In this document: piece after piece, positions 5,397-9,061 of the stretch
Numbering within the stretch: position 1 is the stretch's first letter
How the letters are laid out: each line of letters starts with the position of its first letter
Assembly: GCA_900544515.1 (NCBI GenBank)
Contig: UQVI01000074.1
Location: 1-9,061, forward strand
Direction of reading: 5' to 3'
DNA length: 9,061 bases
From: an uncultured Oscillospiraceae bacterium
Lineage (GTDB): Bacteria > Bacillota > Clostridia > Oscillospirales > Acutalibacteraceae
Program-made: the position numbers and the translations under genes
The notes under the pieces: model-generated
What the model was told of the DNA's origin: nothing
Database searches by the model: none
What the model saw: the letters and a program-made list of their open reading frames with translations, nothing else

Positions 5397-7284
5397 AGTT
5401 AACGCATATGCTAAAATCAATCTTATGCTTGATATTGTGGCAACAAGGACTGACGGCTATCATGATTTGTTTATGATTATGCAGAGCATAGGTATTTATG
5501 ATACCATAACCATATCGCAGACAAACTCAAAAAAAATAACGATAACCTGCAATATTGATGATATCCCTCTTGATGAAAAAAATATTGCCTATAAGGCAGC
5601 TGACGCCTTTTTTTACGCAACAAAAATAAAGAACAAGGGTATCCATATTGACATTGTAAAAAGGATACCTCATGCGGCAGGTATGGCAGGCGGCAGTGCA
5701 GACGGAGCAGGAGTGCTTGTTGCACTTAACGAGCTGACAAATGCAGGTCTTACGGATGATGAGCTTTGTGCTATTGGTGTTCAGATTGGTGCTGATGTTC
5801 CTTTTTGTATTAAAGGCGGCACACTCCTAGCTCAGGGTATCGGTGATGTTCTGAATAAGGTTAAGCCGCTGAGAAAATGTTATATATTAATTGCAAAGCC
5901 TGAGGTCGGTGTCAATACCGCCTTTGCTTACAAGCAGTTTGATGAATGCGGCAAGGTACATACCCCTGATAAATTCGGTATGCTCTGTGCAATGCAGAGC
6001 AGGGATCTGGCTGACATAGCATCACGTATGGAAAATGTTTTTGAACAGTTTATTGACGTGCCTAATAAAGTGGATATGAAGAGCATTATGCGTGAAAACG
6101 GTGCACTCGGTGTTTGTATGAGCGGCAGCGGTCCGACTGTTTTCGGTATTTTTGAAAGTAAAGAAAATGCGCAGAATGCTGCTGAAAAGCTTACAGATTA
6201 TGCAAAGGATATTGCAATTACAACGCCTGTGTCAAAGGGCTGTAAAATTGTAAAAGAGTGTATGGAATATAATAACGAAAAATTTATAACAGAGTTTAAA
6301 AATATCATCGAAAAGGAATCACCAAAAAAGATTCTGTTTGTTTGCAGTAATGCATATGACAGATACGGCTACAGAACTGTTGTTAATGAGCTTGGTATTG
6401 AATGTGTGCCGTTTACAGATTTTGAGCCTTGTCCTGAGGTTTCATCCGTAAAGCAGGGTGTGGAAGTGCTTAATGCAGAAGGCTGTGATTTTATTGTAAC
6501 AGTAGGCGGCGGCAGTGCAATGGACGTTGCCAAAGCAATCAAGCTTTTTGCAGGGGCGGATATCAAAATTCTTGCTGTCCCTACAACCGCAGGTACAGGT
6601 GCGGAGGTTACACGCTTTGCCGTACTTTATAATCACGGTGACAAGGATTCGGTGCGCAGCTATGATATTATTCCTGATTATGCCGTGTTTGATTATACAT
6701 CACTTGCTTCACTGCCTTACAATCAAAGGGTTGTAACAGGACTTGATGCCTTTTGCCATAGCGTTGAGGCATATTGGTCGGTTAATGCAACAGATGAGAG
6801 CAGGGAATACAGCGCACAGGCTCTTGAGCTGTTCGGTGAATACTTTGATAAGTATCTGAATGATGATAAAGCCTCATATGAACTTATGATGAAATGCAGT
6901 GAGCTTGCAGGCAGAGCGATTAATATTGCCCAGACGGCAGCACCTCATGCAATGAGCTATAAGCTTCATAAGCTCAAAGGCTTTTATCACGGACAGGCAG
7001 TTGCACTCTGCCTTGCGCATATCTGGCAGTATATGCTTGAAAACTGCAGAAGCGCCGAGCTTGAGCTCCTTCTTGCTGAAACGGAGATTCTTTCAGGTTT
7101 TACCCCTGAATCATTTCAGAAATTGCTTGATGATTTAGGCTTATGCAGAGATATGGAGCTCACTGTCAGGGAGCTTGATGAATGTGTACACGGTGTGAAT
7201 GTGGACAGAATGAGCAATCACCCTATGCAGTTTCATTATAACGATATTGAAAATATTTATCGTTCGTTTATGAATGTGAAATAA
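5386..7284 (+). CDS. ispE: Fusion: IspE (CDP-ME kinase) + iron-containing alcohol dehydrogenase
   Basis: A 632-residue two-domain protein, uninterrupted. Residues 1-290 are a complete IspE (usual length about 285), the GHMP kinase that phosphorylates 4-diphosphocytidyl-2-C-methylerythritol in the MEP isoprenoid pathway. It has N-A-Y-A-K-I-N-L (6-13, Lys10), P-x-x-A-G-M-A-G-G-S-A-D (95-106), Asp137 in G-A-D-V-P-F and S-G-S-G-P-T (246-251). Residues 294-632 are a group III iron-dependent alcohol dehydrogenase with G-G-G-S-A-M-D (374-380), P-T-T-A-G-T-G-A-E-V-T (399-409) and the full metal set Asp454, His458, His521, His535. These ligands are spaced exactly as in FucO. W-S-V-N-x-T (464-469) and A-P-H-A-M-S-Y (519-525) resemble the hydroxyethylphosphonate-dehydrogenase-like subgroup. 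ATG at 5386 is chosen over an upstream in-frame alternative at 5353 because GGAG lies 6 bases before it and it begins the IspE motif. It is the last gene of the operon. No stop or linker separates the domains; Met293 could be the ancestral ADH start. Lost-stop fusion is the simplest reading, and an indel error is the alternative. Confidence 0.88.
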   Translation: MEIKVNAYAKINLMLDIVATRTDGYHDLFMIMQSIGIYDTITISQTNSKKITITCNIDDIPLDEKNIAYKAADAFFYATKIKNKGIHIDIVKRIPHAAGMAGGSADGAGVLVALNELTNAGLTDDELCAIGVQIGADVPFCIKGGTLLAQGIGDVLNKVKPLRKCYILIAKPEVGVNTAFAYKQFDECGKVHTPDKFGMLCAMQSRDLADIASRMENVFEQFIDVPNKVDMKSIMRENGALGVCMSGSGPTVFGIFESKENAQNAAEKLTDYAKDIAITTPVSKGCKIVKECMEYNNEKFITEFKNIIEKESPKKILFVCSNAYDRYGYRTVVNELGIECVPFTDFEPCPEVSSVKQGVEVLNAEGCDFIVTVGGGSAMDVAKAIKLFAGADIKILAVPTTAGTGAEVTRFAVLYNHGDKDSVRSYDIIPDYAVFDYTSLASLPYNQRVVTGLDAFCHSVEAYWSVNATDESREYSAQALELFGEYFDKYLNDDKASYELMMKCSELAGRAINIAQTAAPHAMSYKLHKLKGFYHGQAVALCLAHIWQYMLENCRSAELELLLAETEILSGFTPESFQKLLDDLGLCRDMELTVRELDECVHGVNVDRMSNHPMQFHYNDIENIYRSFMNVK

Positions 7285-7289
7285 AAGAT

Positions 7290-7325
7290 GGCGAAGAACT
7301 GATTTTTCATTTCTTCGCCTTTTTT
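7290..7325 (+). terminator. Rho-independent terminator of the operon ending in ispE-ADH
   Basis: A perfect 9-bp stem, GGCGAAGAA (7290-7298) with TTCTTCGCC (7311-7319), a 12-base loop, then TTTTTT (7320-7325). It begins 6 bases after the fusion gene's stop. The last T residues are shared with a TTGACA box that may serve the response regulator gene. Confidence 0.93.
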
Positions 7326-7357
7326 GACACATAGAGTACATATAGCTCTGCTATTTT
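7324..7357 (+). promoter_or_regulatory. Probable promoter region of the two-component operon
   Basis: A perfect -35-like TTGACA (7324-7329) and an extended -10-like TGC-TATTTT (7349-7357) are present, but they are 22 bases apart, too far for a standard promoter. Either the -10 works as an extended element without this -35, or the start is elsewhere. Two near copies of ACATA[GT]AG (7329-7336 and 7338-7345) lie between the boxes and could be a regulator site. Confidence 0.35.
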
Positions 7358-7378
7358 GTAAATGAAAGGAGAAGGATT

Positions 7379-8053
7379 ATGTTTAAAGTATTAGTCGCAG
7401 ATGATGAAATAAAGATAAGAGAAACGATATCCGATTACTTTACTGCAAAGGGTATAAGCGTTGTAACTGCAGAAAACGGAAAAACTGCATTGGATAAGTT
7501 TTATGAGAATCACTTTGATATGGTTATCCTGGATATTATGATGCCTGTAATGGACGGATATGAAGCTTGCCGTCAGCTTCGCAGGGAAAGTGATAAGCCT
7601 GTCCTTTTTCTCACGGCTAAGGGTCAGGAACAGGATTATCTGAAAGGCTATAATATCGGCTGTGATGATTATATTGTTAAGCCGTTTCCTCTCTCTGTGC
7701 TTTATGAAAAAGCAGTTTATTTGATGAGAAAATACAGAGGATTTGACAAAAATAACAGATTATCCGTAAGCGGTATTACTCTTGATACAGACACTATGAA
7801 GGTGTTTACAGATGATAAGGAAATCGTATTGTCAAATAAGGATTTTAAAATACTGAAGTACCTTATGGAGAACAAGAACATCATTATCAGCCGAGAGCTG
7901 ATTATCACACATATATGGGGTTACGATTTCGCCGGAGACGACAGAGTTGTTGATACCCATATAAAGCGTATAAGACAGGCACTCGGTGAAAAATCATTCT
8001 GTATAAAGACGGTTATAAATAGCGGATATTCTTTTCAGGAGGTGGCAATATGA
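7379..8053 (+). CDS. OmpR/PhoB-family response regulator
   Basis: A 224-residue two-domain regulator of normal length. The receiver domain (1-118) has the acidic pair Asp8-Asp9, phospho-acceptor Asp52 in L-D-I-M-M-P, Thr79 and Lys101 (K-P-F). The winged-helix DNA-binding domain (about 125-222) shows L-S-N-K-D-F-K-I-L-K-Y-L (151-162), V-V-D-T-H-I-K-R-I-R (190-199) and a final G-Y-S-F turn. It would be phosphorylated by the kinase encoded next and act as a DNA-binding transcription factor. The ATG start has AAGGAG 7 bases upstream. The stop overlaps the kinase start as ATGA. It stands behind a strong terminator, so it forms its own unit. Target genes are not visible; autoregulation is possible. 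Confidence 0.95.
   Translation: MFKVLVADDEIKIRETISDYFTAKGISVVTAENGKTALDKFYENHFDMVILDIMMPVMDGYEACRQLRRESDKPVLFLTAKGQEQDYLKGYNIGCDDYIVKPFPLSVLYEKAVYLMRKYRGFDKNNRLSVSGITLDTDTMKVFTDDKEIVLSNKDFKILKYLMENKNIIISRELIITHIWGYDFAGDDRVVDTHIKRIRQALGEKSFCIKTVINSGYSFQEVAI
8037..8043 (+). promoter_or_regulatory. Ribosome binding site of the histidine kinase gene
   Basis: AGGAGGT, a full match to the anti-Shine-Dalgarno sequence, lies within the last codons of the response regulator and 6 bases before the ATG at 8050. It fixes the kinase start, which overlaps the upstream TGA stop. Confidence 0.85.
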
Positions 8054-9035
8054 GCAAGAAAAAGCTGAACTTGTTTATTTCAGTATCATTGATATTCTTT
8101 TATTTAATCAGCACATTTTTTATATTTACATTTGAAAATAAAAGGATCGGTAATGATTTTCAAAATTATTACCTTCAGCTTAGTAATAGGTATATCGCTT
8201 CCGATAACTTGGAATATGAAACGGTGGATGATTTCATGTTTGACATTACACAATCCACACGTGAGTACCCATATATTATAACTCTCTATGACCATGATAC
8301 ATTAGATGTTATAGCTCAGAGCGGTTCAATGCTGCAAATTTTTGGGATGTCTGAGCAAAATCGCTATTGCTATCTTGATGAATATATAACGGATGATAAT
8401 TCAAAGCAGTTTCTGAAAAAAGAAAATGAGCATGATTTTGTAACAGATTTAGCCTACTATGAAAAAGACGGCAATATAATACCTGTTAAAATGACTCTTG
8501 CACAGCTTGTTTCCTATGATGGTGAAGAGAAAAAAGAAAATCAAAGGGACATTGTTTTCAGCAATCAGGCAGATAATACACTCTATTATAACTTTGTCAG
8601 TGATGAAACAGAGGAATCTTGTCTTTATGAATTTATTGATGTGGACAGACAGAGCTTCCGTCACAGGAATTATGAATATTTAAGAAATAATCTTGATACT
8701 ATGCTTATCAATAAGGACAGTTTTGATAAAGGCATTTACGGACCTGAAGAAATATCTTCATTCAGCTTTGTTAACTTTAAAAATGGAAAGAGCTATTATA
8801 TATCCATTCAGGCGCAGATAACACCGTTTTTGGAAACTGTCACATCAATGAATTTTAAATCAGCTGTATCGGAACTGTCGATTATGTTTTTGATGATAAG
8901 TATTGTAATATTCATAACTGCTAATAAATATTATAATAAAAATAAGAAGTTTAACGAAGCCAAATATGCTTTCACAAATGCTGCGGCACATGAGCTTAAG
9001 ACACCTCTGGCTGTTATTGAAAATCAGTGCGAATG
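8050..9035 (+). CDS. Sensor histidine kinase, 3' end missing
   Basis: 328 complete codons are present before the adapter junction; no stop is reached. Residues 8-27 form the first membrane helix, about 28-275 an extracytoplasmic sensor region, and about 276-291 the second helix. The H-box follows at 308-323, with His314 in A-A-H-E-L-K-T-P-L, the usual phospho-acceptor motif of the HisKA dimerisation domain. Only about 20 residues separate helix 2 from the H-box region, so there is no room for a HAMP domain. The ATP-binding HATPase_c domain must lie beyond the fragment. The sensor region is rich in Tyr, Asp, Asn and Glu and matches no ligand-binding family I can name. The ATG overlaps the response regulator stop by four bases and follows a perfect ribosome site. 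Cognate pairing with the regulator is near certain; the signal is unknown. Confidence 0.93.
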
Positions 9036-9061
9036 CTGTCTCTTATACACATCTGACGCTG
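9036..9061 (-). other. Nextera read-1-side adapter, truncated (library artefact)
   Basis: Bases 9036-9054 are the exact reverse complement of the 19-bp Tn5 mosaic end, and 9055-9061 (GACGCTG) continue into the read-1 Nextera adapter. Genome sequence ends at 9035, inside the histidine kinase gene. Codons read past that point are artificial. Having the two different adapters at the two ends means the window is probably one tagmented molecule sequenced end to end. Confidence 0.97.

Noticed and set aside
6262..7284. ADH as a separate gene starting at ATG 6262
   Set aside because: No in-frame stop precedes it and only a weak AAAGAG lies 3 bases upstream, so independent initiation is not supported. 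It remains possible if the read has an indel.
47..9035. CRISPR arrays, tRNA or rRNA genes, phage or insertion-sequence genes
   Set aside because: No regularly spaced repeats, tRNA-like or rRNA-like segments, integrase or transposase motifs were found. All gaps between genes are under about 170 bases and are explained by promoters and terminators.

Overview
The window is one AT-rich fragment from a low-GC Gram-positive bacterium, most likely a gut or rumen Clostridia member of the Ruminococcaceae/Oscillospiraceae type. That placement is inferred from the strong AGGAGG-type ribosome sites, frequent TTG/GTG starts, compact gene spacing, the DUF711 + ACT pair, the HisK-type PHP phosphatase and the clostridial style of the protein sequences. 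Both ends are sequencing-library artefact, not genome. Bases 1-46 are a Nextera index-side adapter ending in the 19-bp Tn5 mosaic end, and bases 9036-9061 are the start of the opposite adapter in reverse complement. The biological insert is therefore about 47-9035, and its ends are tagmentation cut points.

Layout: (1) 91-966 (+) encodes an unrecognised membrane protein with a Lys/Ala-rich cytoplasmic part containing a clear 52-residue-period duplication, one transmembrane helix and a small extracytoplasmic domain. It ends at a strong terminator. (2) On the minus strand, 2747-1110 is a two-gene operon: a small ACT-domain protein (UPF0237) followed by a DUF711/UPF0210 (PFL family) protein. Its own hairpin terminator has arms nearly the same as those of the convergent neighbour. 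(3) 2748-2913 is a divergent promoter region, with a good extended -10 promoter facing left and a dyad lying over its -10. (4) 2914-7284 (+) is a tight operon: PHP-type histidinol-phosphatase family enzyme, Lrp/AsnC regulator, class I/II aminotransferase, and a 632-residue protein joining a complete IspE kinase to a complete iron-containing alcohol dehydrogenase. Junctions are 9 bp apart, then 4 bp and 11 bp of overlap, and a strong terminator follows. (5) 7379-9035 (+) is a two-component system: an OmpR/PhoB response regulator overlapping by ATGA a sensor histidine kinase that is cut by the fragment end just after its H-box.

How the genes work together: the divergent block mixes amino-acid chemistry (aminotransferase, possible histidinol phosphatase) with two amino-acid-sensing folds (ACT and the RAM domain of Lrp), one on each side of the same promoter region. 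This suggests amino-acid-responsive control. The isoprenoid enzyme IspE rides at the end of that operon, fused to a dehydrogenase whose subfamily features (a WSVN-T-ESREY segment and an APHA-SY metal ligand) resemble hydroxyethylphosphonate/phosphonoacetaldehyde-type iron ADHs. The fusion is the most unusual biological feature of the window. The large membrane protein and the sensor kinase ectodomain are the main parts of unknown function.
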